Shown here: positions 1-10,052 of the stretch, one piece after another
How positions within the stretch are numbered: position 1 is the stretch's first letter
Layout: each line of letters starts with the position of its first letter
Position numbers and translations under genes: made by a program
Source: an uncultured Pelagibacteraceae bacterium
GTDB lineage: Bacteria; Pseudomonadota; Alphaproteobacteria; Pelagibacterales; Pelagibacteraceae
Direction of reading: 5' to 3'
Length of the DNA stretch: 64,000 nt
Assembly: GCA_902556505.1 (NCBI GenBank)
Contig: CACDWM010000002.1
Coordinates: forward strand, 90,451-154,450
Notes under the pieces: generated by a model
The model's database searches: none
The model's input: only the letters and a program-made list of their open reading frames with translations
What the model was told of the DNA's origin: nothing

Positions 1-2623
1 AAGGTATTAAAGTTAGAGTAAAAAATAAATTTTCAGAAGGTTTCAAGTCGTTATCTTGATAAAATGTTTTGTTGTATTTGACTCCTGCTACTAAGCAGTC
101 ATTCTTATATTCATAACTGAAATTGTAGTATTCTGTGAGATCAATTTCTTTATTTCTTCTGGTTGAAAAAGATATAGAATTATTTTCATCAATTTCATAG
201 GAAGTATTGTTATAAAGTATATGACTATTTCCTATATTACCATTCTCTTCTAAATATGTGAATTCTGTTACGAAATTATTTATAGAAAATTTAGAACCTA
301 AAGAATGATAATCTACAGTTTCAAAATTGTTGTCTATTGAAAAATTATATAACAAATCAAAATTATCAAATAATTTATTGTTTAATGATCCAAATATATT
401 AGAGTTTTTTTTGTCTATAGTTGAGCTAGATGGTATTTTCGTTTCAACTTTGTCTCTTATTACTGTTGCTAATTTAAATTCAATATATTTGTCGGGATTT
501 AAAATTTTATAATTCTTTTTATTTTCTAAGACTTCAATATTATCTTTTTTATCTAGTTTGTAATTTATTCCCATTGTCAAAGACTTTCCTGCTTCAAAAG
601 TATCGCTTAAACCCAATCTATTAATTTCAAAAATATTATTTGCACTGATATTTTTATCTGACGTGCTGTAATCTTTCATATTATTTCCAGGATTAGCTCT
701 TATTGAAATTTTTGGGGTTAAAATTTCGTTATATGTATCACTGTTTTTAATCAGAGGGAAACTGCTTTGAATTTCAGCAATACCCATACCTTCTACCCTG
801 GGGGTTGATTTATAGGTTGGATCATTTTTTCCAAGGGAATTTAAATTTTTAAAATATAAATTATATTGATTTTTAAATCCATTTTCTGTGAAATAATTTA
901 TAGATTTGAATTCAATATCATTAACAACTGAAGTTCTTAAATTATTAGTATCTTTTAATTGATTACTTCCAGATGATATGAAATTAATTGATCCGTCAAT
1001 ATTTTCTATATTTAGATTTTTGTTAAAATTATATGATGGAAGAACATATTGATATCTATCACTTGATATTTTTCCCAAATCTTCAAAAACTTGAATATCT
1101 GCTGACAAATCATAATCTTGATGAGTTAATTCCAAATTTAATTCTGAGAGCATTATATCTTTATTTTTTGGTATAACCGGACTTTCAAATAGATTATTTT
1201 GAAAAACTTTTAAGTATGTATCATTATTTACTCTTTCAATCTTGGCTTCTAATTTGCTTTCGTTAAAATTAGGAAGATTTAACTCTTGCTCATAATTTAA
1301 GAAAAGATGATTAATATCTTTTTTCTTATCATTTACTGAAGATTGATAACCTTTTGTTAAACTAAAATCAGTTATTAAATACGAGTTATCCGTAATTTTT
1401 CTAAATTCATTTTGTAGAATGACTTTATCTTCAAAAATTGTTGGTTTAAAAGTGTAGTCTCTATCATCTCCTAAGGTTATAAAATACGGAATAAAAATTG
1501 AAGATCCTAAAGTCCTAGAACTATTTAATTGAGGCCTCAAAAATCCTGTCCTCCTATCTACAGTTGGATCAGGATGAAAAAACTTTGGGAAGTATAAAAC
1601 TGGGAAATCATAAATTTTTAATAATGCTTTTTCATAAATCATATCTTTCTTAATTTTATCATGGGTAATTTTTTCTGCTTCTATACTCCAAGGAGGGCAA
1701 TCTTCATTAATTTTGCAGCTGGTAAAAATTCCTTTATTTATTATTGTTTTGTTTTCATCACCCTTTGAAGATACACCATAGATTCTTGGATCTTGCTCAG
1801 AATTATTAAAAACTTCTTTGTGTATTTTTATTTTTGTTTCTTTTGATGCAAAACTTTTTTTATTAAAATCAAAAATCCCTTCTGAGAAAAAATATTTATC
1901 TTTATTTTTATTATCAACTTTTGAAAATACGTTTACATTTTTACCTGTTAGAATTTTATTATTTATTTTGTAAAGGAAATTTTCTAAATTATAAATATTA
2001 CCATTGTTGTCTTTGATTGAGGATCTCTCTAAAGATTCAAGAGTATCATCAATATTTGAATATTTTACATTTTTAGACTTAAATTCATATTTTTTTTCTA
2101 AAAATGCTGTAGTTTCACCTTCTGTAAAAATAATTTCATCGTTTTTTAAATATGTTGCATTATCAGAAAATATTAATGTTTCTTCTTTTATATCCTCAAA
2201 TTTAACATTTTTTTCTGCTTTCAAAATATTTTTGATTTTATCAAAATTAAATTTGTAGGCTGTAATCGTATTATTTTCACTTATTGCTTTAGAGTTTCCT
2301 TCAGTGAAGATAATCTCTTTATTCTTTAAATAAGTTGCTTTGTCTGAAAAAACTGTGATGTTATCATCAACACTAAATAATTTTACATTTCCAGAAACAT
2401 TCAAGATATTTGTAATTTTATTATAAACAAAATTCTCTCCTATTATTTCAAAACCATCATTAGTCACAGCTTTTCCACCCTTTGATCCAACAATTAGATT
2501 ACCATTCTCAGAAATGTTAATTTCGGTAACCTTAAAAACGAACTGCTCTTCAGCATTTAAATAACTAAAAAAATTTAAACATAAAAATAAATAAATGATG
2601 AATTTTGATAAATTATTTTTCAT
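1..2623 (-). CDS. lptD: LPS-assembly outer-membrane protein LptD (partial, last few residues off the left edge)
   Basis: I translated the reverse strand from the ATG at 2623; the frame stays open to the window edge, about 874 residues. It begins with a signal peptide (MKNNLSKFIIYLFLCLNFF, cleavage near LNA/EE). An OstA/LptA-like region follows, with the repeated unit ATYLKN(K/D)EIIFTEG near residues 95 and 155. Then comes the LptD signature GIFTSCKINEDCPPWSIEAE and the stretch FPVLYFPKFFHPDPTVDRR. The visible end (CLVAGVKYNKTFYQDNDLKP) is typical of the barrel C-terminus, so very little is missing. LptD with LptE inserts LPS into the outer leaflet. The start overlaps the end of lptG by 11 bases, so the order lptF-lptG-lptD on this strand forms one transport operon. 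Confidence 0.93.
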   Translation of the reverse strand, partial: MKNNLSKFIIYLFLCLNFFSYLNAEEQFVFKVTEINISENGNLIVGSKGGKAVTNDGFEIIGENFVYNKITNILNVSGNVKLFSVDDNITVFSDKATYLKNKEIIFTEGNSKAISENNTITAYKFNFDKIKNILKAEKNVKFEDIKEETLIFSDNATYLKNDEIIFTEGETTAFLEKKYEFKSKNVKYSNIDDTLESLERSSIKDNNGNIYNLENFLYKINNKILTGKNVNVFSKVDNKNKDKYFFSEGIFDFNKKSFASKETKIKIHKEVFNNSEQDPRIYGVSSKGDENKTIINKGIFTSCKINEDCPPWSIEAEKITHDKIKKDMIYEKALLKIYDFPVLYFPKFFHPDPTVDRRTGFLRPQLNSSRTLGSSIFIPYFITLGDDRDYTFKPTIFEDKVILQNEFRKITDNSYLITDFSLTKGYQSSVNDKKKDINHLFLNYEQELNLPNFNESKLEAKIERVNNDTYLKVFQNNLFESPVIPKNKDIMLSELNLELTHQDYDLSADIQVFEDLGKISSDRYQYVLPSYNFNKNLNIENIDGSINFISSGSNQLKDTNNLRTSVVNDIEFKSINYFTENGFKNQYNLYFKNLNSLGKNDPTYKSTPRVEGMGIAEIQSSFPLIKNSDTYNEILTPKISIRANPGNNMKDYSTSDKNISANNIFEINRLGLSDTFEAGKSLTMGINYKLDKKDNIEVLENKKNYKILNPDKYIEFKLATVIRDKVETKIPSSSTIDKKNSNIFGSLNNKLFDNFDLLYNFSIDNNFETVDYHSLGSKFSINNFVTEFTYLEENGNIGNSHILYNNTSYEIDENNSISFSTRRNKEIDLTEYYNFSYEYKNDCLVAGVKYNKTFYQDNDLKPSENLFFTLTLIP

Positions 2624-3686
2624 TAATTTTTAGTAGCATTGAAATATTAATTAAACTTAGCAATAATAAAGGTGTCCAAATTGCAAGTACCAATGGTATT
2701 TTTTCTGTATTTCCCATAACATTAAAAAAATTACTAATATAATAAATTATTACTGAAAAAAATAAGCCTATTACAATTTTTAAAGTGTTACTCTTAAAGT
2801 TCTTTGTATTAAACATAATTATTGCAGAAAATATAGTCATTAACATTAAGTATATAGGATAAGTTAAAATTTTATTTATTTGCATATTTACATCTACTAC
2901 TGAATAGTTAAGTGACTTATAATTATTTCGTAAATTAATTAATTTTAAGATCGATAGTGACGATAAGTTAGAGAACAAAGATCCTATAGTCTCTAAATTA
3001 AAATTAGTTTCAAATTCAAATAATTCAACGTTTTTATTAGTGTTATCTTCAATAATTGAAGCATCATAAATGAGCCATTTGTTTTTTTTTATATCAATTT
3101 TGTCACTTCTTATATTTCTTATTGGCTTAAAATTTTTGTCAAATGTAGTTATAAAAGTATCCTTTAAATACTCACCTTCCATTGTAGAGGAATTAATTAT
3201 ACTAATTTCTTCGTTTAAAATATCCTTAATCCACAACCCGTTTTTATTTATAACGGCTAAATAAGATTGATCATTTGAATATTGATTTTTTACCTCTAAA
3301 TAGTACTTCTGCAGATTTGAGGACAAATTATAAAATAAGGTAATTATTAGAATTCCTAATAAAAAGCTAAGAATACTAAGAAAAAATATAATTTTTATAT
3401 TTTTTAATCCAGAATATTTGAAAATGTTAATTTCGTTGTTGTTAAAAAGTTTAATAAAAAAAAATTGAGCTGATATTAAAAAAATAAATGGGAACATTTC
3501 AAAAATTACTGAAGGAGTATTCATAATCGACAAATAAATTGGATATAAAGTATTGACATCTTTATCATTAAAAAATTCAATTTCTTTAATAATATTTAAA
3601 ATTAAAACTAAACTTAACATTATTAAAAAAATATTAATAAAAGACTTAAAAAAACTAACGGTCAAAAATTTAATGTAAGTTTTCAT
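2613..3686 (-). CDS. lptG: LPS export ABC transporter permease LptG
   Basis: The protein has 357 residues, the usual length of YjgP/YjgQ permeases. It shows the family layout: three N-terminal membrane segments (about residues 8-30, 50-75, 97-120), a soluble beta-jellyroll-like periplasmic domain (about 125-260), and three C-terminal segments (about 270-350). LptF and LptG with ATPase LptB extract LPS from the inner membrane and pass it to LptC, A and D. The gene follows lptF with a 4-base overlap and precedes lptD. I call it LptG rather than LptF from its second position in the pair and sequence feel; the two paralogues are hard to separate by eye. Confidence 0.85.
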   Translation of the reverse strand: MKTYIKFLTVSFFKSFINIFLIMLSLVLILNIIKEIEFFNDKDVNTLYPIYLSIMNTPSVIFEMFPFIFLISAQFFFIKLFNNNEINIFKYSGLKNIKIIFFLSILSFLLGILIITLFYNLSSNLQKYYLEVKNQYSNDQSYLAVINKNGLWIKDILNEEISIINSSTMEGEYLKDTFITTFDKNFKPIRNIRSDKIDIKKNKWLIYDASIIEDNTNKNVELFEFETNFNLETIGSLFSNLSSLSILKLINLRNNYKSLNYSVVDVNMQINKILTYPIYLMLMTIFSAIIMFNTKNFKSNTLKIVIGLFFSVIIYYISNFFNVMGNTEKIPLVLAIWTPLLLLSLINISMLLKINEK

Positions 3687-4807
3687 GTTTGAATTCTAAA
3701 TTCTTTAAATTTAAATTTGAAGATTATAATCATGTACAGCAGCAAAATTATAATTATTGGAAAAGAAATTAAAAAAATATTTTTAGTAAAAGATTTTTGT
3801 ATATATCCAAGTGAACTTTCAGAAATAATTATTGCCGATAAACCAAGTGCAAATAGTGAAAACCTATATCTTAAATATCTAATATTTTCTTTTGATATAA
3901 AACAATTCATTGCAGAAATTAAAATTAATAAAGGAATATAAAAGGGTGTAATTAATCTTTTAAATAGTTCTTTGTATACGTTTCTTGGATTAGAAATATC
4001 GCAATTTAAAATTTTTTTTCCTTTTTGAAAATAAATATTTTCAATACAATCAATCAAACTTCTAGTAGACTGTTCTTGTAGTTTTCTATGAACTATCATG
4101 TGTGAGACCATATTTTCTAATCCAAAATCAGATTTCGAGAAATTGAATCTTGTTATTTTACCATCCTTACTGGTTAGATTTTGTCCATCGTATAGAACTA
4201 AAACTTTTCTGTTACCTTTATTTTTAAATATACCTTTCTTAGCAAAAGTAATCTGAAATTTATCCTTTGAAACTTTTTTAATATAAATATTTATAAATTC
4301 TTCTTTGTCATTTTTATCTTCTGCATATATTGTTAATCCTTTAACAGTATCATTAAATTTTTTTGGTTTAATGAGACCTTCAAAATAATCTACATCAGAA
4401 CTTCTTAACTGACTTCTTGCTATCTCTTGAGACTTAGGTACTAAAATTGTCAGAAGTAACATTTGAAAAAATAAAATTAATATTGAAAAAATAATAAAAA
4501 AATTAATTACACTTATTTTTTCTATTCCATGATTCCAAAAAATAATTAGCTCATTGTTCATCTCGTATTTAATAAAAATATATGAAAAGCTAAAAAAAAT
4601 ACAAAATGGGAGAACTTTACTTACAATTTTGGGTAGATTTAAAAGAGTATACCAAATATAAACATTATAATTTCTACCGTCCTCTATCATAATATCTAAA
4701 AAATTTACTGCCTGAAAGACCCATATAATTGAACTTATTCCTAGCAATGTAATTAAGAAGAAAATTACACAGTCAAATAAAAGCTTTCTAAAAATTATTT
4801 TTTTCAT
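3683..4807 (-). CDS. lptF: LPS export ABC transporter permease LptF
   Basis: The protein has 374 residues and the same YjgP/YjgQ architecture as its neighbour. Membrane helices lie near residues 12-33, 52-82 and 98-124. A periplasmic domain (about 130-280) follows, then three C-terminal helices (about 285-365). It is the first gene of the lptF-lptG-lptD run and is divergent from pepA across roughly 60 bases. The ATG at 4807 is the only good start. It works in the inner membrane as half of the LptFG channel. LptF versus LptG assignment rests mainly on gene order. Confidence 0.85.
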   Translation of the reverse strand: MKKIIFRKLLFDCVIFFLITLLGISSIIWVFQAVNFLDIMIEDGRNYNVYIWYTLLNLPKIVSKVLPFCIFFSFSYIFIKYEMNNELIIFWNHGIEKISVINFFIIFSILILFFQMLLLTILVPKSQEIARSQLRSSDVDYFEGLIKPKKFNDTVKGLTIYAEDKNDKEEFINIYIKKVSKDKFQITFAKKGIFKNKGNRKVLVLYDGQNLTSKDGKITRFNFSKSDFGLENMVSHMIVHRKLQEQSTRSLIDCIENIYFQKGKKILNCDISNPRNVYKELFKRLITPFYIPLLILISAMNCFISKENIRYLRYRFSLFALGLSAIIISESSLGYIQKSFTKNIFLISFPIIIILLLYMIIIFKFKFKEFRIQT

Positions 4808-4868
4808 TGAAATAAGGTATTTTTATCCATATATAGCACTCTACACTTCCAGAGTGTATTTAAAATTT

Positions 4869-6323
4869 ATGAGTATTCAAATTTATTATAAAAACAGAGT
4901 TTCAAAAAAAAATAAACCCAATTTGGTTTTATTTGTTGATGAAAAGTTCAATATTTCGATCTTAAAGAAACATATTTCAGCCTCTGAATATAATTTTATA
5001 TTAGACTTGATCAAAAAAAGAGATAAAAAAAGGAAGATAATACCTTTTGATATAAGTTCAAAAAAAAAAATAATATTAGTTTCATTAAAAACAAATATCA
5101 CTAATTCTGAAGCAGAAAATTTAGGTGCAAAATTTTATGATCAATTTAAAAGCAAAAAAATAAACGAATTTAACCTAGAATCAGAAACTCTATCAATTCA
5201 ACAAAATAATATTTTAGGATATTTTGTACATGGTATAAAATTGAAATCCTATACATTTGAAAAATATAAAACAAAAAAAGACAAAAAAAATATTTCAATA
5301 ATAATAAATGGTAAAAATCAACCATCTGTTAAGGATCAAATCAAATTTAAAGCTATAGAAAATGGAACTTTTTATACTAGAGATTTAGTTTCTGAACCTG
5401 GTAACATTTTACATCCTGATGAATATGCAAAAAGACTAAACTCACTTAAAAAATATGGTTTAAAAGTAACTGTATATGACGAAAAAAAATTAAAAAAACT
5501 AGGAATGAATACATTGCTTGGTGTTGGTCAGGGTAGTGTAAGAGGATCATATCTAGTAACAATGGAATGGAATGGATTAAAAGATAAATCAAAACCTTTA
5601 GCTTTTGTTGGTAAAGGAGTTTGCTTTGACACAGGTGGAATATCTTTAAAACCTGCAAAATTTATGGAAGATATGACTTATGATATGGCTGGATCTGCTG
5701 TAGTTGTTGGCTTAATGAAAAGTTTAGCTTTAAGAAAAGCAAAAGTAAATGCAGTAGGTGTGGTTGGGCTTGTTGAAAATATGCCTGGTGGTAATGCACA
5801 AAGACCTGGCGATATAGTGAAGTCGTACAGTGGAAAGACAGTTGAAATTTTAAATACAGACGCTGAAGGAAGATTAGTATTAGCTGATGCTTTAACTTAT
5901 ACAGAAGAGAAGTTTAAACCAAAATTTATAGTAGACTTAGCAACTCTAACAGGAGCAATTATTGTTTCTCTTGGATCAGAGTATGCTGGTCTATTTTCAA
6001 ATAATGATAAATTATCAAATCAATTGATTAAGGCAGGTGAAAATGTTGAAGAAAAAGTTTGGAGAATGCCTCTGAATAAAAATTTTGATAAGTTAATTGA
6101 CTCAAAAAATGCAGATATGCAAAATATTAATTATGTTGGGGGAGCAGGTTCAACAACGGCTGCTCAATTTTTGCAAAGATTTATTTTAAATAAAACACCT
6201 TGGGCACACTTAGATATAGCAGGAATGGCATTTTCTAAATATGGAGGAGCATTAAATTCTGGCGGTGCAACAGGTTACGGAGTGAGATTATTAAACAAAC
6301 TAATAGAGGATAATTATGAGTAA
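4869..6323 (+). CDS. pepA: leucyl aminopeptidase (M17 family)
   Basis: This is a cytosolic M17 metallo-aminopeptidase that removes N-terminal residues from peptides. The C-terminal catalytic domain carries the di-metal and active-site blocks GKGVCFDTGGISLKP (about residues 246-260), DMAGSAVVVG, and NTDAEGRLVLADAL (about 327-340). The N-terminal domain is Lys-rich and less conserved. I prefer the ATG at 4869 (MSIQIYYKN, 484 residues); an in-frame GTG at 4854 would add five residues. The gene overlaps ndk by 8 bases, so the two are probably cotranscribed. Confidence 0.93.
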   Translation: MSIQIYYKNRVSKKNKPNLVLFVDEKFNISILKKHISASEYNFILDLIKKRDKKRKIIPFDISSKKKIILVSLKTNITNSEAENLGAKFYDQFKSKKINEFNLESETLSIQQNNILGYFVHGIKLKSYTFEKYKTKKDKKNISIIINGKNQPSVKDQIKFKAIENGTFYTRDLVSEPGNILHPDEYAKRLNSLKKYGLKVTVYDEKKLKKLGMNTLLGVGQGSVRGSYLVTMEWNGLKDKSKPLAFVGKGVCFDTGGISLKPAKFMEDMTYDMAGSAVVVGLMKSLALRKAKVNAVGVVGLVENMPGGNAQRPGDIVKSYSGKTVEILNTDAEGRLVLADALTYTEEKFKPKFIVDLATLTGAIIVSLGSEYAGLFSNNDKLSNQLIKAGENVEEKVWRMPLNKNFDKLIDSKNADMQNINYVGGAGSTTAAQFLQRFILNKTPWAHLDIAGMAFSKYGGALNSGGATGYGVRLLNKLIEDNYE

Positions 6324-6726
6324 TTTAGAACAAACATTATCAATTATTAAACCAGATGCAGTGGAGAGAAATCTAGAGAACGAAATTAAAGAAATGTTTA
6401 AATCTAATGATTTTACAATTTTAAAAGAAAAAAAAATACAAATTGAAAAGTCAGAAGCTGAAAAGTTTTATAAAGTTCATGAAACCAAACCATTTTATAA
6501 TGATTTATGTGCCTATTTATCATCAGGTCCGATTGTTGTAATGGTTCTTGAAAAAGACAATGCAGTTTTAGGAAATAGAGAATTAATGGGTGCTACAAAT
6601 CCAGAAGATGCAGAAGAAGGCACTATTAGAAAAAAATACGGGATTTCAATAGACAAAAACTCTGTCCATGGATCAGATAGTGTTGAAAATGCTAAAATTG
6701 AAATAGATTTTTTCTTTAAAGATTAA
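6316..6726 (+). CDS. ndk: nucleoside diphosphate kinase
   Basis: The protein has 136 residues, near the usual 140. It transfers the gamma-phosphate between NTPs and NDPs in the cytosol. Diagnostic blocks are SIIKPDAVERN at the N-terminus and KNSVHGSDSVENA near the C-terminus, with the phospho-accepting histidine at residue 118. The start overlaps the pepA stop by 8 bases. Its 3' end overlaps that of the convergent purN by 11 bases, leaving no room for a conventional terminator. Confidence 0.96.
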   Translation: MSNLEQTLSIIKPDAVERNLENEIKEMFKSNDFTILKEKKIQIEKSEAEKFYKVHETKPFYNDLCAYLSSGPIVVMVLEKDNAVLGNRELMGATNPEDAEEGTIRKKYGISIDKNSVHGSDSVENAKIEIDFFFKD

Positions 6727-7297
6727 AAACTTTTAATATAGCTTTTGGGTAAAGTTTATGCTCTTCGACTAAAATTTTTTTAGCAAGAGAAGACTCAGTA
6801 TCTTTTTTTAAAATTTTTACTTTCTTTTGTAGAACAATCTTCCCTGAGTCTAATCTAGCATTTACAAAATGAACAGTGCATCCTGAGTATTTTTCCTTGT
6901 TTTTTAATACTCTTTGGTGAGTATTTAATCCTTTATATTTAGGTAGTAAAGAGGGGTGTATATTTAATATTTTTCCTTTAAATTTTTTTATAAAATTTTT
7001 TGACAAAATTTTCATAAATCCAGCTAGACAAATCATCTCAATATTATTTTTTTTTAAGATGGAAAGTAGCTTATTTTCACTTAATTTTTTATTTTTAAAA
7101 TTTAAAACTTTTTTTTTAATTTTAAATTTTTTGGCATAATTTAAACCTTTTGCCTTAGAGTTATTTGAAACAATAAAGTTAATTGATATAGGAGATATTT
7201 TAGTTTTAGAAAATTTAGCTAAAGATTTTAAATTACTACCTGTACCTGAAATAAATACAGCTGTTTTAATTCTATTGATACCAGTGGATAGAACCAT
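6716..7297 (-). CDS. purN: phosphoribosylglycinamide formyltransferase PurN
   Basis: The protein has 193 residues and is the formyl-THF-dependent GAR transformylase, third step of purine synthesis. It shows the N-terminal GAR loop GTGSNLKSL, the catalytic block HPSLLPKYKGLNTHQRVL, and SGCTVHFVNARLDSGKIVLQ, all typical of PurN. It follows purM with a 26-base overlap and is clearly cotranscribed with it. The sequence is unusually Lys- and Asn-rich, as expected for this genome. Confidence 0.95.
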   Translation of the reverse strand: MVLSTGINRIKTAVFISGTGSNLKSLAKFSKTKISPISINFIVSNNSKAKGLNYAKKFKIKKKVLNFKNKKLSENKLLSILKKNNIEMICLAGFMKILSKNFIKKFKGKILNIHPSLLPKYKGLNTHQRVLKNKEKYSGCTVHFVNARLDSGKIVLQKKVKILKKDTESSLAKKILVEEHKLYPKAILKVFNL

Positions 7298-8303
7298 TTA
7301 ACTTAACTTTATTTTTACCATTAGAAATTTTTCCAATAACATATGGTTTGTATTCTTTTGAAAAAAATTTACTTATTCTTTTTAAATTTTTACTTTCAAC
7401 AATAAGACAAAAACCAACTCCACAATTAAATGTTTTAAGCATTTCTTTATCAGAAATTCCATTATTTTTAAGCCAATTAAATATTTTAGAAGTTTCAATT
7501 TTATCTAAATTTATATGTGCTGAGAGTTTATCTGGTATAATTCTTTTAATATTATCAGACAAACCTCCTCCAGTTATATTCGCACAGCCATTGATTAAGT
7601 TGTTGTTTATTAAATTCATTATTTCTTTAACATATATTTTAGTTGGTTTTAGAAGCTCAGATTTTAAAAATTTATTTTTTTTAATATTTATTTTTTTTTG
7701 TTTTAATAAATATCTTACAAGAGAATAACCATTAGAATGTAAACCACTGGAAGGAATTGCAACTATAAGATTATTTTTTTTTATTTTATTTTTATTTAAA
7801 ATTCTATTCTTTCCTACAACTCCTACAGCAAAACCTGCAATATCAAATTTACCTTTTTCATACGTACCTGGCATTTCAGCAGTTTCTCCACCGACGAGCT
7901 CACATTCTGATTGATTACAGCCTTTGTTAATCCCTTTTATTATTGCTTTAAGTTTTTTAAGATCAATTTTATTTATTGATATATAGTCTAAAAAAAGCAA
8001 AGGCTTAGCTCCTTGTACGATTAAATCATTTACACTCATAGCAACCAAGTCAATTCCAATGGTATCAAATTTATTTAATGTATTAGCAATTTCAATTTTG
8101 GTTCCCACACCATCTGTGCAAGCTACGATTTTAGGTTGTTTAATGTTACTAGGTATATTTGTTATTGAGCCAAACCCACCTATATTTGAAAACTTTTTTT
8201 TGCCTCTTTTTTTTGCTGAAACTGTAGAAATGAAATCAACAAACTTGTCTGCAGCTTTGATATTAACTCCACTTTTTTTATAGGTAAATTTTTTTTTATT
8301 CAT
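7272..8303 (-). CDS. purM: phosphoribosylformylglycinamidine cyclo-ligase PurM
   Basis: The protein has 343 residues and is AIR synthetase of the purine pathway (ATP-dependent ring closure of FGAM). Recognisable blocks are the N-terminal TYKKSGVNIKAADKFV, ACTDGVGTKIEIA, GGETAEMPGTYEKG, VAIPSSGLHSNGYSLVR and NITGGGLSDNIKR. It heads the purM-purN pair. It is divergent from the DUF2066 gene with only 11 bases between the two start codons, so the promoters must lie inside the opposing genes or overlap. Confidence 0.96.
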   Translation of the reverse strand: MNKKKFTYKKSGVNIKAADKFVDFISTVSAKKRGKKKFSNIGGFGSITNIPSNIKQPKIVACTDGVGTKIEIANTLNKFDTIGIDLVAMSVNDLIVQGAKPLLFLDYISINKIDLKKLKAIIKGINKGCNQSECELVGGETAEMPGTYEKGKFDIAGFAVGVVGKNRILNKNKIKKNNLIVAIPSSGLHSNGYSLVRYLLKQKKINIKKNKFLKSELLKPTKIYVKEIMNLINNNLINGCANITGGGLSDNIKRIIPDKLSAHINLDKIETSKIFNWLKNNGISDKEMLKTFNCGVGFCLIVESKNLKRISKFFSKEYKPYVIGKISNGKNKVKLNGSIHWYQ

Positions 8304-8314
8304 TAATATGTTTT

Positions 8315-9403
8315 ATGAAATTTATTTCTCAACTTTATAAATTAAGGCTTTTATATAATTTTTTTTTATTTCTTGCTTTAATAAATATTTTCTTTTCCAC
8401 AGAAAATAGTCATGCAAAGACATTTTCTATAAATGATATTGAAATATCAACACCTTTTGAAATAAATTTTAATAAAAATGAAATTATTGATAAAGGATTT
8501 TTAAAGGCATTTAATGAACTAATTTTTTCAATTGTCCAAAGTAAAGATCAAATAAAATTAAAAAAAACGCCAATAAATCAAATAAAAGGAATGATAGAAA
8601 CTTTCTCTATTAAGGAGGAAAAGTTTATAGATGAAATTTATTATCTTACCCTTAATGTTTCATTTAATAAAAAAATTATATTTGATTTACTAGAGTCAAA
8701 AAATGTATTTCCGTCTTTACCTGTAAAAAAAGATTTCTTATTCATTCCAGTTTTTGTTGATCAGAATAAAAATCAAGTTTCAATGTTCTCTGAGGATAAA
8801 TTATTTTCCAGCTGGAATGTAAATAACAAAAAAAAAAATCTTTTAAATTATATCTTACCCACTCAAGATCTTGATGATTTTAGTTTAATAAAAAGAAATA
8901 TTAATAATTTAGAAACTTATGACTTCAAAGAAATTATAAACAAATACAATATAAATGATCACATAATTATGATTGTGTTTAAAGATGATAATAAAATAAG
9001 AGTATTTAATAAAATTTTTTTCAATAAAAAAAAAAATATAAAGAATTTAAATTATACTGAAGTTAATTTTGATGATGAAGAAGAGTTATTTGAATTAATT
9101 GATAATATAAAATTAGTCTACGAAGATTTTTGGAAATCACAAAATCAAATCAATACTTCTGTAAAGTTATCTTTAAATATTTCTATTGATAACTCTAATA
9201 ATATAAAAATTAATAAATTTGAAAAAATTTTATCTGATATGGATTTGATATATAATTTTTCAATTTATAAGTTCAATAATCGAAATAATTTTTATAAAGT
9301 TATTTTTAATGGAACACCTGATAAGTTTTTAGAAGTTATGAGTGATCAAAATTATGATTTTGAAATTAAAAATAAAATTTGGGTTTTAAATGACAGATCT
9401 TAA
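8315..9403 (+). CDS. DUF2066-like exported protein of unknown function
   Basis: The protein has 362 residues with a hydrophobic N-terminal segment (about residues 12-32, ending NSHAK) that looks like a signal peptide or anchor, so it is probably envelope-located. The rest is charged, low-complexity alpha/beta sequence without catalytic motifs. I assign it to DUF2066 mainly on general pattern and synteny: genes of that family sit between purM and hda in many Proteobacteria, and here it lies exactly between purM and an Hda-like gene. It overlaps the next gene by 14 bases. Its function is unknown. Confidence 0.6.
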   Translation: MKFISQLYKLRLLYNFFLFLALINIFFSTENSHAKTFSINDIEISTPFEINFNKNEIIDKGFLKAFNELIFSIVQSKDQIKLKKTPINQIKGMIETFSIKEEKFIDEIYYLTLNVSFNKKIIFDLLESKNVFPSLPVKKDFLFIPVFVDQNKNQVSMFSEDKLFSSWNVNNKKKNLLNYILPTQDLDDFSLIKRNINNLETYDFKEIINKYNINDHIIMIVFKDDNKIRVFNKIFFNKKKNIKNLNYTEVNFDDEEELFELIDNIKLVYEDFWKSQNQINTSVKLSLNISIDNSNNIKINKFEKILSDMDLIYNFSIYKFNNRNNFYKVIFNGTPDKFLEVMSDQNYDFEIKNKIWVLNDRS

Positions 9404-10052
9404 TCAGCAAATACTTAAATTTGATTATGATCAAAATTTTAAAGATCAGGATTTTTATGTTTCAAACAGCAACGAACACTCTTTTAGCCTTTTAAATAGC
9501 TGGCCAAAATGGGATAAAAATTTTATAAACTTAATAGGTGAAAAGTTTTCAGGAAAAAGTCATTTAATAAATATATTTTTAGAAAAGCACAGAGGAATTA
9601 AAATTAATGCAGAAGATATTAATAATGACTTTCTTCAAAAAATTAAAATATATGAAAATATTATTATTGAGGATTTAACTGAAAAAATAAATGAAAACTT
9701 ATTATTTACACTTATAAATATAATAGATCAGGATAATAAGTACTTAATTGTAACCTCAAAAATACCAATAGTTGACTTTAATTTTAAATTAAATGATCTT
9801 AATTCAAGATCTAATAATTTTATTTTATCTCAAATTGAAAAACCTGGTGACGATTTAATTTATGCGCTAATATTAAAAAATCTTTCTGATCGTCAAATAT
9901 CAATAGACCAAAAACTTATTGAATTTATAATTAAGAGAATTGATAGAACTTATGGCAAAATTTCTGATTTCATATATAAAATCGACGAAATTAGTTTAAA
10001 AAGAAAGAAACCAATCGATTTTAAAATTATAAAAGAAGCATTAGAGGTTTAA
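9390..10052 (+). CDS. hda: DnaA-like replication regulator (Hda/HdaA type)
   Basis: The protein has 220 residues and resembles the AAA+ core of DnaA without the DNA-binding domain. The P-loop is LIGEKFSGKSHLINIF (about residues 49-64). A Walker-B-like region IIIEDL follows, then the C-terminal lid with LIEFIIKRIDRTYGKISDFI. Hda with the beta clamp stimulates ATP hydrolysis by DnaA after initiation; in Caulobacter HdaA does this. Position between the DUF2066 gene and aspS, with overlap to the first, supports the call. DnaA itself would be about twice as long. Confidence 0.8.
   Translation: MTDLNQQILKFDYDQNFKDQDFYVSNSNEHSFSLLNSWPKWDKNFINLIGEKFSGKSHLINIFLEKHRGIKINAEDINNDFLQKIKIYENIIIEDLTEKINENLLFTLINIIDQDNKYLIVTSKIPIVDFNFKLNDLNSRSNNFILSQIEKPGDDLIYALILKNLSDRQISIDQKLIEFIIKRIDRTYGKISDFIYKIDEISLKRKKPIDFKIIKEALEV

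Noticed and set aside
2004-2258. Forward ORF of 84 residues inside lptD
   Set aside because: The reverse frame encodes the conserved OstA-like repeats of LptD across the same bases.
4836-4860. CIRCE-like element (TAGCACTC ... GAGTG) before pepA
   Set aside because: The spacer is 10 rather than 9 bases, the right arm lacks GCTAA, and neither neighbour is a heat-shock gene. A 6-base-pair chance hairpin in a divergent gap is the simpler reading.
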